Below, one piece after another: positions 25,845 to 39,586 of a DNA stretch of 64,000 nt (the first letter of the stretch is position 1; every line of letters begins with the position of its first letter). This DNA comes from Rotaria sordida (Eukaryota > Rotifera > Eurotatoria > Philodinida > Philodinidae), in contig CAJNOL010001394.1 in assembly GCA_905250125.1 (NCBI GenBank), positions 1-64,000 on the forward strand, given 5' to 3'. The notes below the pieces were generated by a model. It did no database searches. It was not told where the DNA came from and saw only the letters and a program-made list of their open reading frames with translations. The position numbers and the translations under genes were made by a program.

Positions 25845-27720
25845 GTGAGTTGTTTTAATTGAAAAATATCTTTCCATTTGAATTCAAGTTCTTAATTCAA
25901 CAGAAGCTCCATTTTGAGGTAAAGTCAATCGTTCCACAAAGGACCTACAGCCAATTTCACGAATTAATATTTTTTTTGACAACTTTTTCTTTTTATTCTG
26001 GAAAACTCAGATTGACTCACTTATTCGAAGTAGGATTTTCAGACACGATCCATTTCGTTGTGTTAACATCGATAATACAATTCGTTTACGTAGTCACTTG
26101 TTTTCTTGTTTACAAGTTTCGAATTTCATCTGCATTTATTCCTTACTTCGAAATCAGATTCAATAGTTACTGCCTATTATTTAAAAAATATTATATCGTA
26201 ACGTTTCGTCAGCTTTAATTAATGTCTACACCTGAATATCAGCAACTAGGAATCATGAAACACTAAATTCAAGCAGAACAGTACAAAACAATTACCAGTC
26301 AATAGTAGTTTTTTTTTTATCAGATTCTTAGATTCTCTATTGATTCTAAAGCTAATTCTAGCTCTACGCCGAATCGATAATAGGCAAACAACGATATAAG
26401 CAGTATTCACTTTGGTTTTTGTGAGATTTTCTTCCATTTCATTAAAATCGACAATAAACTCTCTAATGATCCTTAGAAGAGATGATGTAGTCACAAAAAG
26501 TCGTTGAAGATACCAGCCGCCAAATGATATCATCATTGAATTTTACACTAAATGAAAGCTCATATAAAACGGAATCTACGAATATAAGTGGTCAGTCATA
26601 AGTGAGAGTAAAAAGAATACGTTAGAAGAACCGTGTCTTCTATTATGTCCCTAAATGGAGTTGCTGCTTTCAGCGCAGTCAAGCATCACTTTCATATTCA
26701 GCTGTTTTCGAGCTTACACTTTGTCATTAGCAATATTTATTTCGTCTTTTCTTTTGATGGCACCATCACAAAGTAAAACGTGCTCTAATTGTTGAAGGAA
26801 CTGCATGAATCTTTGAAAAAGAACGATTTTTCAAGTGGAGAGGACCTTCTAATGATCTCACACCCTTTAGACTATACAAAATAGTTCAATCAAATCAAAT
26901 TCGATTTATTATGAGGTACCATCCAGATCTTTTAGACACAATCAATTATAATTGTATGCAATGTCAGCTGCAGTTGAAGTTTCTATAGAATGATTTGACT
27001 TCGGATTTCTTTTTTATTTTAGAAACGATCACAGCCATTCCACATTTCATTTGTCTGAAGGGTAGCGATAAGTCTTTTTGGATTTGTTAGGATGTAAGAA
27101 GATATGACGCGTCATTTTGAAAATGAAAATTTTCGCTTTCCAATGAACCACATTCTTGAACGAATAAGCGTTCGAAAAACTCGATTGATTTAATTTCAAT
27201 TGATAGATAAAATTTTAAATAAGAGATATTTTGTTTGCAACACCTACCTACCAGTGACTCAACAAAATGGTTCAAAGTCACCAATGCTCATCCATTCACT
27301 GTACTCTTCTTGATACAGTCGCAATTTTAAAAAAAGCAACTTAAAGAAAGCATCCAAGAATATCGAACAATATCGAGATACTTTGAGAATTGTAGTGCTC
27401 ATAACCTAACTGTGCTAGTACTCAGCTAAATTGACACATTGATATTCTGACTATGTCGTCGTTCGTTTTGTGTCTACTACTACTGATCAATGACGTTATG
27501 TTGTAGGCGCGGTGTTTCGTCGTTAGAAAATAGTATAAATTTATACCAAATTTAGTGAATTTCTGTTTGCTCAGAAGACAATTTAATCTAGATGCATTAT
27601 CTAACAGTAAAGTTGAACTTTTTTCCTTAATTAATAAAGGAACACAGAATCCATTTTATTATTGATTGAATATCTTTCTTTTCAAAATAAAAATGAATAC
27701 GATTTTATGTTGAATTGCAG
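25845..27720 (+). other. Long intron of the NO VEIN-like gene
   Basis: 1,876-bp phase-0 intron, donor AAAAT/GTGAGT, acceptor TTGAATTGCAG. I see no gene or clear repeat inside it. Confidence 0.6.
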
Positions 27721-29213
27721 CCTATAACAACAAATGCTTCGTCTTTTCCAACAGTCAATACATCGTTTACAAATTCATTGCTACCAACCAATCGAAGCAG
27801 ATCAAAGTTATCTGTAACTTTGAAGCAATTCTGTTCGTATCTTTTTGAAATTCTCATCAATTATGAAACAATTCTTACAGTCAAACAGTTCCTGCAAATT
27901 GAAAATCATCTGTGTACTAAATATAACGTTGATAACTTTGCTGCGTTCAAATTCGATGAGAACGATACCGATGATACTGATGTCAATTTAGTTTCCTTTC
28001 TTGATGCTTATCAAACGTTAATTGACCCGAATAGAGAACTGTCCGTTTACGGATATAATGTGCCCATGACGGATCGGCAAGAATTGTTCGAATTTGTTAA
28101 CCAACTGATCGAATCGAATAGTGATAGACAATATGTGCCTCCACAAGCCGTGCGGTTTGATATAGATTCTAACGATGAAGAAATTCAAATAAGTGACGAT
28201 AATCTATCGATATTGGAAAAAGCGGTAATACATAAATTCGGTGGACTACTTGGTTTTCAAACAGGGACTAATATTCTTCGAAAAGTCAAACAATCACATA
28301 TCGAAAATACATATTCGATTATTCGGTAAGCATAATTCTTGTTTGTAGATACTTGATGCATGAATTGCTTCTAGTTTCGAAGAATCACTTTTGGATTTCA
28401 ATCATCTCGATCGAATCGATACATGTCCATCGATGTCGATTACAGACGAAAATCAACTTTGTCAATTTATTCTTCAGTGTCCACTCATGATCAATCTGTA
28501 CACATGGCTACAATGGACTTATTTTTTTGAGCCGAAATATGGCAATTTGAAATCATTTATTAGAAAACATAAGTATTTACTACAACATCTATTATTACTC
28601 GAAACATCAACTCATGAACTTCTTCGTCTGCCTATCGATGCTACTCTGAAGAGTTTCGAGAATGAACTTCACTCATTACATGTACGTTCAGCCGTCGGTC
28701 ATCTATGTACATTGATCACTTGTGAATACGGCCTAACTACTCGAATTCCATTAAATGTCTATCGAACATCCATACGTACATGGTTCATTCGTTTACAATC
28801 ATTGACTATGAAACAGGGTAATAATGAAGAACCAATGCAATACATACTCGAATTTTTAACCTATCTACCTGTATTTATCGGACAAGCACGACTGATTCAA
28901 GAAATCATACTTGGACCACTCGACGATGTATTCTCGAAAAGTGGAGTAAATATAGTTAGTGCACGAACAAGAATATGGAAATTAGCAGATGAAAAACAAA
29001 AGAACAAATTAGAAATTTGGGGTCATACACTCAATATCAATGACTGGAAGAATAATAGTAAATGGTCTGGACAGCATTACTCGATCGAAGATCAAGTATC
29101 TGTTCTAGAGCCACCAGAGAGTGGATCGAATTCAAGCGAGACTATTGTTCAAGGTAATAGCAATTTTGATACCATACTGTTCAATAAATTGTTTCACGAA
29201 TCAAATTCATACA

Positions 29214-29216
<3 letters not shown>

Positions 29217-29240
<24 letters not shown>
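29217..29240. repeat. (GA)n microsatellite
   Basis: About twelve GA units inside the 808-bp intron between exons 8 and 9 of the NO VEIN-like gene. Confidence 0.9.
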
Positions 29241-29244
<4 letters not shown>

Positions 29245-31086
29245 TCAGTTTCTCGATTCTTAAGGATCTTTTAACGTACCAGAAATTCAAATTTTGTACA
29301 AAATTTTTCGAATGTGTGGATATGGTTCGATAGAGGTCGGCAGGTTTTTTTTAAAGAAAACCCGTGATTTAAGATTTCATACGCACGACTTTCTCAAAAA
29401 AAAATATTTCATTTCAATTTTCTCAATACAAAATCTAGTATCAAAGTCTAATTTTCATAGATGTAAGATAATCCTTTGGATAAGACTATGTCCATTGATG
29501 GTTTTGATTCAAACAAATCTTGTCTTGCTCAAAAGATTACCTGCTTGTTTTTTGTTGGTTTCAATACTAGGAAAATAAAACATTCATACTTGATTTTCAA
29601 TGAAGGACCAGATTGAACCAGTTTTTAGGAAAGGAACTGCATGAAAAATAAGAGAATACAACCTGTTTGCTAAAGCAATTATAAATTTTCATCAATCTTT
29701 CAGACAAGAGGTTTGAAGAATTTTCGTATAAAAATTGAATGAATGATATCTAAAATTGTGATTGTTCTACAGATTCTGAAAGTGGATGTGCATTCTTCAA
29801 GTACTGTCATTCCCTCATTGAATTCGTATATGCAGAACGCACTACCACCAAGTGATCTACTCTTGTAATCTGCAGGGTGACCACTGTTGAAAAGTCTCAT
29901 ATTACAATACTTCAAATAGTTATTCGTGATGTGTTAAGAATTCGTGTTACTTTCTTGACAGATAATGGTTATATGGCAATAACAACACCAGCTGCACCGC
30001 TGATTAAATCCTCAACTCGTCAGTCACATTTGGTTCCAATTGAAATCAATAACAATAACGAAAATGAATCGGCTCGAGTGGCATTCGAACATATTGAATT
30101 GATTCGTCGAGGTTTCGGTGTCGGCAGTGGTCTCGATTCTAGCGGCCAATCGATTGTCAACAATCTTCAAGGAATGATCGAACGAAGTTTACAAAAATTA
30201 TCCAATGATCTCTATTCAGAACAGGGCCATTTTGTTTTAGAACTCATTCAAAATGCTGATGACAATCAATATGCATCTGATCGTTTGCCAACACTTCGTT
30301 TTGTTCTATCCGATAAACGAATCTTAGTTTGTAACAATGAAATTGGTTTTCAACCGAATAATGTTGCCGCCATCTGTAATGTAGGTACAACGACCAAAGG
30401 CAAACACAAACAAGGCTATGCTGGACATAAAGGTAGATAACTGATTGAAGTGAAAATTGAAAAAGTGAGAATATTTTTAATTTCTAGGTATTGGATTCAA
30501 GTCAGTATTTATGGTATCTAATCGTCCTGAGATCCATTCACGTGACTATCATTTTTGTTTTGATACTGTCGATGGTACTCAACAAATTGGATATATTCTT
30601 CCGATTTGGTTGGATGAATGTGATGAAATATTACCGGATGCTGACGAATGGACAACATGTATTCGTTTGCCGATTCAACGAGGCAGTCGACTTCAAGAAA
30701 ATTTTGACAATATTCAAGCAAAACTATTACTCTTTCTCAATCGTTTACGACGAATTGAAATTGTAGGTCAACCGATGAGTACTTCGAACAGTGATCAGAG
30801 TCGTATTTTTACCAGATTCGATCATGCCGATGGGAAAATAATTGAACTACAAGAGAAGACAGTAAATGGAACAATTATCAAAGATTTTTGGCTCGTTATC
30901 AAGAAAGTTCTCCAAGTGCCCGAAGATGTCAAGGTAATAGAACATCTATAATTTATTTTAAAATTATGCTAAACAATTAACATTTTAGGAGAAACTACGC
31001 GAAGTCAAATGTGACGTCCATTCGACGACAATTGCCATTGCCTATCCACTCAGTGGTCTTCAACAGTCGGTTCAAAAACTTCCACT

Positions 31087-31095
31087 AGCTCAACC
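31087..31095. repeat. Left target-site duplication
   Basis: AGCTCAACC, identical to 36133-36141. Confidence 0.9.
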
Positions 31096-31124
31096 CAAGG
31101 GGGAAAAAGCTCATTCGGACATTC
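31096..31124. repeat. Left terminal inverted repeat
   Basis: 29 bp starting CAAGGGGGAAAAAG. It differs from the right end only at position 14. Confidence 0.9.
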
Positions 31125-31150
31125 CCGGCCATTCGGAATGGCCGGGAATG
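31120..31150. repeat. Perfect palindrome at inner edge of left terminal repeat
   Basis: CATTCCCGGCCATTC, one central base, then its exact reverse complement. It marks the point where the subterminal repeat switches strand. Confidence 0.85.
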
Positions 31151-31332
31151 GTTGTGAATGGATGGAAATGGTTGGGAATGGATGGGAATGATTGGGAATG
31201 GATGGAAATGGTTGGGAATGGATGGGAATGATTGGGAATAAATGGAAATGGATGGGAATGGATGGGAATGGATGGGAATGGTTGGGAATGGATGCGAATG
31301 GATGAGAATGGATGAGAATGATCAGGAGTAAT
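31136..31332. repeat. Left subterminal minisatellite
   Basis: About ten degenerate GGGAATGGATGGGAATGGTT units on the plus strand. A minus-strand frame of HPFPSIPNHS-like text here is only a repeat translation. Confidence 0.9.
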
Positions 31333-31369
31333 TTGAAATAGATGAAAACGATTTCATACGTTAGCAAGA

Positions 31370-32340
31370 TGGTTATATTGGTGTTAGAAATATTTTAAGT
31401 TACAGTATTTGCTGGAAATAATTAAAACATTCTCAAATGCTTCTTAAAATTTGGGGTCTTGAATATCAGTATCTTTTCTTGAGATAAATGAACGCGTGTT
31501 ATATTGATACGTATTTCAATCGATATTTGTTATCGTGATATTCAGGAAACTGCGTTTTTAGATGGAACTAGTTTAGTAATTATTTTAAAAAAATATGAGA
31601 AATGCAAATTCGTCTCAGAAAGATATCCTTTCACGTGATATCTGTTATAACTATGATAAGTAACTATATGATCAGAGTTATCAGAAAAGCAAGTCGCAAC
31701 ACAAAGCAAAATAGATAGATATATAATTTGGTTGTCACATGCATCAAAAGATTCTACTAATGATAGTGAATAATCTCAAAAACACAAACAATTTTTTTAG
31801 CAATATGATTACATAAATAGCACCACTTTTGAATATCTATTATCTTTCGCTATGGCTATAGTTACTATTTGAAAAGAAAAAGATTTAAAAAATGTATACA
31901 ATTGATGACTGATTAACAAGGCGTAGCTTTTAACATACTTTCAACGATGTGAAAACTGCACATACTATAAAGAAAAATAGGAGAAGGCGTACAGTCGTTT
32001 TTTATACCATATATGGCATACATTTATATGTTAGATTTGGTAAATACGATTTTATCATTCTCTAAACAGTGTTTTTATTTATATATATGTAGAGAAAATA
32101 CTATTTTGAATAAATATTTAATAGGCAATAGATTAAAATTATATTTTTAATTAGATAAATTCTTTAGTTTTTCGAACATCGCTCACAACGGAATTATCTG
32201 GTTACGTCAGTGATAATTTAATGTCATATATGGAAATTGTTGTTTGAGTATCCAATGCAATTAGTTTTATATTTTTACATAAACAAGTTTGACTACTTAG
32301 GGTTTTTAGTTATTTTCATCTATATTCTTTCTATATAAAC
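31370..32340. other. Transposon 5' non-coding region
   Basis: AT-rich sequence between the left minisatellite and the transposase start; no other gene is seen. Confidence 0.6.
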
Positions 32341-32352
32341 ATTATTTCAGAT

Positions 32353-34871
32353 ATGGATAACAATAGTTTTGTTGAAATCAGCAAAATTAAATCTGATGCT
32401 TTTTTCGATCTCATAGAAAGCATGTCTAGTGAAATTGAAGTTGAAATTTTAAAAGCGCAAGGAATCAATAATGTTCTTTCTTTATTAAGAGCACAAGATT
32501 TGTATTCATTCTTTAAACTTGATTGTGAAGAACTAGAAGATTTAAGAAATCGTGCATGTTTAAAGTTAAAAAATGGTGAATATATGATACGTCCAGCCAT
32601 AAAAGATAATCTTGATTATTGCATAGCTGTATTAAAAGGTAAATTACATGAACAGTTACCATATCGATCAGAAAATCATGATTCAAGTTCAAATGATTCG
32701 AATGAACAACCTAATTGCTTCATCAACACATTCATCAGTAGTCTTAATGATAATATGAATCGCTCTAAATACCGTTATCAATACAATTCAATGATGCGAC
32801 GGTTTGCGTCTAGTGTGTATGCATTGGGTGGTCGAAATGTTTATCAGTTCTTACGATTGAATATTCCAGGAGCATTTCCATCTATTCCAACATTAGAATC
32901 TTATCATAATGAATTTTCTAAACGTATTGAAGAAGGTGAATATCGTTTTGATGAGTTGGTTAGTTATTCAAATAAAATTAATTGCTCGTATATATATATT
33001 TCCGAAGATTGTACTAGCGTAATCAGCAAAGTCAATTATGATGTTACAACTAATTCATTTATTGGTTTTTGTCCTGAATTGAAGAATGGTTTACCATCAA
33101 TTCGTCAGTACCAAACCGATGATTTTTATGAATTAGAAGAATGGTTTCAGACAGTAAAACAATCAACTCTAGTAAATATCCATACTGTTCAACCTATAAC
33201 ACATGAAGCAGCAGCTCCGTTTCTATTATCTTGTTTTGGTACCGATAATCAAATTGTTTCAATATCTATACTTTTTCGTTGGTTGTATATATATGAAAAA
33301 TGTCATACTAATAATATTAAAGTTGTTGGTTTTTCGAGCGATGCTGATCCTAAATTTGTTAAAGCTATGAGATTAGCAACAGGTTAGATTGATTATAGAA
33401 ATAATATTCTAATTTTGTAACAAATGCTTTTGATTTTTAAGGCTATTTTTCACAATTACCAAATATAAATATATTGGATAGAGAGGATATTTTCGAAATA
33501 CAAATTCCAGATTCATGGATATGGTTTTATATGCGCTCAAAACAGTTATTTTTATGTTTTCAAGATAGCATACATTTAGCAACTAAATTGAGAAATAGAT
33601 TATTATCGAAAACCGCTTCATTGCTTATGGGTACTTATGATGTTTCAGTAAATGACCTTCAAAATCTGATAAATAATTATTCAAAGTTCGAACATAATAT
33701 GGTTTTATCAGATATATATGTAAAAGACCGACAAAACTATGCCTCTTGTTTAAAAATTTCTTCTACCAACGTTTTATATATGTTAAATCAAAATAAAAGT
33801 ACATCTGCCACACATTGCTATTTAACAATATTACATTTTGTTACTCTTGCTTATATTGACAAGTCAACAAATATTGTCAGTAGATTATTTTATGCGTGGT
33901 CGATAGTCTTTATTTGTAGATTTTGGTTGACGTGGTTAAAATTTAAATTGATAAATCATACAAAAACAACAGGTCGACATGTTCGAATGCCGTCTTTAAA
34001 AGAAATACAAAAACATTTTATTACATTTGCTGCATTCCATTCGATTGAATTAAATGCTCATATGCTAACCTTTATTATATTATTAGTTCTAAATAAAAAA
34101 CTACCTATTGAATCATTAAAAATATTCTTATTTAGCTCACAGCCATGTGAGAATATGTTCCGTAGCGCTAGAGCTTTAACCGGATCATTTTCAACTATGA
34201 CTAATTTTACCATTCAACAATTTCTTTCTAAAACAAGAAAAATTTCAATATTGAATGAGATTAAATGTTTTGAAGAATCTAGTACTAATTCCAATGCTAT
34301 TAAATTTCCTACACATCATAAACAAAACCAGAACAATTCATTTTCATCAACATCAACAAGTATGGATGAAATTACAATGGCTAATATCGAGCAAACTATT
34401 TATGATGCATATGAACATGCAAAATCATTTATTGAAAAATTAGAAATGTTACCGCTTTTGGTGAAAAATCACGTGTTTGAATTAAATAGTTTATGTGTAC
34501 ATATACGTGATTATTTAAAAAATACGATTTATATAAATGATTATTCTATATTAAATGACGATGATCTTGAATTTGATAGTGATTCAGATGAGGAAATTAA
34601 TAATGATTTATCAACAACGCATGAAAATAGTGAAAGTGAATGTGAAGATTCAGATAATGAACCTGAAACAAAATCAACGAAAGATAATTATAATGGAATG
34701 CGAATTTATTCGTCAGTAGCTGATAAAGATAAAAAGAAATTTTTCAAAATGGAAATTAATGGAAAACAAAAATACATTCACAAGCAAACGGCAGCTTGGT
34801 ATTTAACTAACAAAAACAATCGGCTGTCGTCAGATCGTACAGTTCGTGTTCAACAAACAAACAAACAGTAA
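32353..34871 (+). CDS. Transposase, two exons, RNase H-like type
   Basis: 819 residues: exon 1 32353-33382, a 59-bp intron (CAG/GTTAGA to TTTTTAAG/GC), exon 2 33442-34871. The start codon lies two bases after an ATTATTTCAG acceptor-like site. The N-terminal 100 residues have an LLRAQDLYSFFKLD helical segment. Candidate catalytic residues are in GFSSDADPK (about residue 330), QDSIHLATKLRNRL (about 385, a D-x2-H pattern as in P-type transposases) and SQPCENMFRSAR (about 585). An acidic Asp/Glu/Ser-rich stretch precedes a basic C-terminus. Related proteins without a clear name occur in cnidarians and insects. P/THAP-like placement is inference. No frame break is seen, so it may be active. Confidence 0.75.
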
Positions 34872-35883
34872 TAAAGTTTTTTTGCTTTAATGATTTTCAA
34901 ATAGAAAGTATTCTATTTCCTTTCTATAACATAACTTCTGTATGTTAGTTGTGTAGGCGACTTAAGTCACATTTTCTATGCTCAGTTTACATTTGTTTTT
35001 TTCTCTAATTTTGAGAAAACTATTTGTTTTTTCTCTAATTTTAAAAAACTATTTGTTTTTTTTTCAGAATAAACTTGATGACTTTTTTGAATTTCTTAGG
35101 ACAACGGAGCTGTAGAAAATTCCTCTATATGCTGAACCATATTTTGGTTCGTTTAGATTCAAAATGATGCTGATGGTTTTCGTCTGAGAGTTCTACTCGC
35201 TCAAAAAAATATCGTTTATTCTTTATTCAAAAAAAGTCATCCGTTTTGGTTTTGCATAAGCATTATTAATAAAAAGCCTTGTCAAATATGCCGATTCATA
35301 GACACTACTTATAGGACGATATAATGTTTCCTTTGTAATTACTGCTTACAATAGGAGGGAAAGATCTAAAATAATTGAACATTAGGCACTTTAGCTACTA
35401 ACAGTCACTATCTTTTATTAGATTATAGCATATTTCGATATATAACAGAACCAAAACTGATTTTTTCTCATATACTATACTTGATATAGCATTAACAAGA
35501 TTCTGTTTAGTATTATCAGCGCAAAGTATCCATAATTTTCAAGTTTTTAGTGTTTTTTCAATAGTGTGAAAAAGCATCCATTACATATGGTTAGACCAGC
35601 GTTTTTTGAAAATGACTCAAAATGTCCGAATGAGCTCCATCTGCATCTGAAAATCTCTTATGTGTTTCCAAGTGTCCTTAGTATAATGTTCGACTAAAGT
35701 AAATTTATTGATTCTCATATCGATTGATACTGCTACTTGTATACTAAATAATAAATTACGTCAAAATTTATCTAAATTAGTTTAATAACAAAATAATTAT
35801 TTCAGGAGCAAAACTAGCTTTAAGATGCCAGTACAGTAATCTGTACGAATTCCGAATATATATCAATAATTCAAAATCAATAC
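34872..35883. other. Transposon 3' non-coding region
   Basis: AT-rich sequence after the transposase stop. AATGTCCGAATGAGCTCC near 35619 is a partial copy of the terminal repeat, possibly an internal transposase-binding site or a former end. Confidence 0.5.
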
Positions 35884-36103
35884 GAATGGATGGGAATGAA
35901 TGCGAATGGCTGGGAATGAATGCGAATGGCTGGGAATGGATAGAAATGGCTGGGAATGGATGGGAATGGTTGGGAATGGTTGGGAATGGTTGGGAATGGT
36001 TGGGAATGGATGCGAATGAATGCGAATGGATGCGAATGGTTGCGAATAGATGCGAATGGATGAGAATGGATGGGAATGGCCAGGAATAGATGCGAATGGC
36101 TGA
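35884..36103. repeat. Right subterminal minisatellite
   Basis: About twelve GGATGGGAATGG and GAATGCGAATGG units on the same strand as the left array, although the terminal repeats are inverted. Confidence 0.9.
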
Positions 36104-36132
36104 GAATGTCCGAATGAGATTTTTCCCCCTTG
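36104..36132. repeat. Right terminal inverted repeat
   Basis: Reverse complement of the left terminal repeat with one mismatch; ends TTTTTCCCCCTTG. Confidence 0.9.
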
Positions 36133-36141
36133 AGCTCAACC
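36133..36141. repeat. Right target-site duplication
   Basis: AGCTCAACC; the host coding sequence resumes directly after it. Confidence 0.9.
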
Positions 36142-36776
36142 TCTCTTCGCATATTTGCCACTTCGTCCGTACGGTTTTCGTTTTATTCTTCAAGCCGATT
36201 TCGAAATACCAGTCACACGACAAGAAATTCTTCATGACAATATCTGGAATGAATGGCTCAAATCCGAAATGATTCAACTTCTTCCTTTGGCCTATACACA
36301 ATTTCAAAGTCTACCCGATCTTCTCACATCATCGTTGCCTCAATTAGAATTCGGCAGTCATTTAACAGCTATTCAAGTTTTAATCTATTTTCTTAAACTT
36401 ATTCCAACTCGCAATGAACTCGATCCATATTTTAATTCATTCGTTGACAAGAGCATGAAATTACTCATGGGTATTATCAAATTACCCGTATCTCGAGAAG
36501 ATGAAAATGGTCAAATACATATCGAATGGGTTCAAACCTCACAATGTGTCCTGGTAAAAGATCCATTCATACGAAAGATTCTTCCTCAAGAATTACTATT
36601 GTCCCATTTCAATATGTATTATGTACCTGAACAGTTAGCATCCGAATGTAATGAACGAACTCTAATTAAATTAGGCTGTGCTCCATTACAATTTTCTTCC
36701 ATTATTCGACTTATTAAAGAATTGTACAAGCAACACGAGCAAGAACACTCGACGAAGACATCAAGCATTGAACAAA

Positions 36777-38111
36777 GTGAGTCAATAGCATTGTAGTTGG
36801 TGGAACACGAACTTACTATTAACAAAAAAGAACTTGAGATCTACGAAGTTAGATGAACTATTTTAGTGTATACATGCTGATCCATAAATAGTTTACGATA
36901 GAAACTTGAATATTTCCATGCTGCTCGAATTAATAGAACTAATGTTGGTTCTTGGCAATAGAAAATTATTTCAAGTTTTTGAATTTAAACCGAAAAATAA
37001 GCTTCGAAAGTCATCTAAACTATTTAGTTAATGAAGATGGACGACTTAATGGATACTTCATAATAAATAGTCCACGTTTGTTTTCGTTTTTTGAGGCATT
37101 TGAGGATAGTTTTAATATGAGATTCGAGTCCATTTAATAGACAATTTATTGCTCTACAAAAACGGTTTATTTCATTTTTCTAGCAAGTTTTTCATGTTGA
37201 CGCAAAGTTTAAAATGTTAACAGTTGCTCAATCGTCCAATTGCGATGAAAAGAAAAATTAAAGAAATTATAGATACTTTTTAATAACCATTTTATTGAAA
37301 TTTCCAATGTGCTACAAAATTTTACATAATTTGATGTACTTCTTAAGATTTCAGAATAATCGTTCTTTTCTTAAATTTGAAACAATATGAATATTTTGTC
37401 TGTTCAAATTAACATTTAGATCATATTGATCAGAATAAAATTCTGTAATAGTAAAATATATAAATGATACGCTTGCCTTCGAAAACCAGTATCTTTGCTG
37501 TAATACATATAAAAATAGCATCATGTATTAGTTCGATACTTTTTTCTCCTGAAAAACAGTTTTAAATACGTTGTAAACACCATAAAAGTATAAAGCACAA
37601 AATTTTCTATTTGTCGATGTAAGAATCTTCATTTTTATCGTAGGATTTGATGAACACAAATTACTAGATATCAGTAGAAAATAGAACTTGGCAAGTGCAA
37701 AATTAAGAAGATGTTAATGTTTTCAATATTGTGTCAAAAAGCCACTGGTAAGATAGATGAATTATACAGTAATTCAAAAATACAAAATACTTCAATATAG
37801 AATTCTATTTATGTCATCCGAAAAATTCTGAGAACTTTTATACAATACCAGAAATGCAAACACATACAAGATATTATTCGTTTTTTTTTTATATTGAGAG
37901 TAACGGAATGTATTCATAGCAACTTTTTCAGTGAGATGAATCCTGGAACAGGTGATATATTGCAGCACAAATCGATTTTATTAGCTTCTATTTGTAAGAT
38001 GGATTGATTTCTTCATTTTTGAAAAGTTCGAATTCTCTCTGAGAAAAATTTTTAACTAAGTGCCTGTACTTTTTTCTTTTGAAACGATTGTATAAATAAT
38101 TTGTATTTTAG
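36777..38111 (+). other. Long intron of the NO VEIN-like gene
   Basis: 1,335 bp, donor CAAA/GTGAGT, acceptor TTGTATTTTAG. The 61-codon frame at 36952 has no recognised domain and is AT-rich. Confidence 0.6.
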
Positions 38112-39586
38112 TTGCGCAGTGGTTGCTCTGTATCGACTATGTTCTTCAACAACAACAACAAGAAAGTGAACAGTCACGCGGTGGTCAATATGAAAGAGTT
38201 GAGACGACGACAATAACCGAATTAAAACAACTGAAAATTATTCCATTAAGTGGTCATTCGCGATTAGTATCCATGGATGAATATAATGAAGAAGTGATAC
38301 TCTTTCCATTATCGAAAAAGATCCAATATAAGAAACCGTTCAAGATCGTTCTGGAAGATTTACCTAGACTTGACGAACGACTACTTGAATATATTGAAGA
38401 TAAATTTCCACGACGGTATGAGTCAATCGAATGTCTACTTAAAAAACTCGGTGAGTATTAAAGATTTCGCCTTGTGATTTCTTGTTACACTTTAAAAAAA
38501 AATTATCGGTACAGGTATGATCGATAAGCCTAAGATTAAGGATATCTATCGACTACACATACGACCCACACTTTTGAATTCGACTCGTTGGTCAATGAAA
38601 TCTGATTCTGTTCTCGTTGCTTTTCTCTTGTGTATTTATACGCATCTCGATCAATTTGAAAATGAACTCGATCAATTGCAAAAGTACATGGTTGTCAAAA
38701 CGCATAATGGTCAATTTGTTCGTCTTGATACGCCAGGTATTATTATTCATTTAACATCTACATATGGATGTACAAGATCACTCGAATCATTAGTATCACC
38801 GAAACATGAATTTACATTTATCTCAAATGACTATATTAATAACTATCGTACCGAATTATTTCGTACGAACGATGAAATAAACAATTTTGCTAGATTTCTT
38901 GGACAACTCAATATTACCGAATTTCTTCAAGTTAACATAAGTGATACACGTAAGTATTTGATATATTAGATTATTTCTATTATAAGTGTTATTTATTTAG
39001 ATTTTATCAATGTTTCTCAACTTCAAAGTACTCAATGGGCTTATTTAATTCCAGAATTAAATGAAATGATTCGTCAACCATTCATAGTAGAAGATTGCTG
39101 TTGTAATGAATTTAACACACTTGTAGCACCATCCAACAATACTCCTGCTGATATTAATTTGTGCACAAAATTATTGATCTATTTGGATCGCTATCATGCA
39201 GCGTTTTCCAGATACTACACGGCATCAGTAATTTCTCTTGATCAATTAAAATCTGGACGAAGACGATCGGAAAAAAGTATTCCATCAACATTTTGTTTAG
39301 CTTTGAGATAATATGCTTGGATACCGATTGAAGGTAGTAAATTAGCCAAATCAGATGATGTATATTGTTTACATCCAAAGAGTGAAACATTATTCTTTCA
39401 TCGCTATGTACCACATTTGGATCAAGCTAAGTTATCATTGAACAATCGAGACTTTATATCGAGTATACTTGGACTTAAAGAACATGTACTACCTATGACC
39501 ATGTTTGAAATATTTATGAAATGGTCATGTGGTTTTGATCATGATACATTAGAGACATTATTGAGAGAAACAAATCATTTGGACAT

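Larger units (their letters stand above)
31096..36132 (+). mobile_element. 5,037-bp DNA transposon inserted in exon 11
   Basis: Complete class II element. The terminal inverted repeats of 29 bp (31096-31124 and 36104-36132) begin CAAGGGGGAAAAA and differ at one base. The 9-bp target duplication AGCTCAACC lies at 31087-31095 and 36133-36141. Removing the element plus one duplication restores the host reading frame (KLPLAQP into LFAYLPLRP). Minisatellites of GGGAATGGATG-like units lie just inside both ends, and a two-exon transposase fills the centre. Near-identical ends and an open transposase suggest a recent insertion. The superfamily is uncertain: the transposase looks P/THAP-like, while a 9-bp duplication is also typical of Mutator. 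Confidence 0.9.

Noticed and set aside
29121..29333. Frame containing an Arg-Glu repeat
   Set aside because: It is a translation of the (GA)n microsatellite in an intron.
31050..31367. Minus-strand frame rich in HPFPSIPNHSHPF
   Set aside because: It is a translation of the GGGAATGG minisatellite inside the transposon.
35777..36307. 176-codon minus-strand frame and its overlapping partners
   Set aside because: It is a translation of the right minisatellite running into the host exon on the wrong strand.
36952..37137. 61-codon frame in a NO VEIN-like intron
   Set aside because: The host exons on both sides join in phase without it, and it has no recognised domain.
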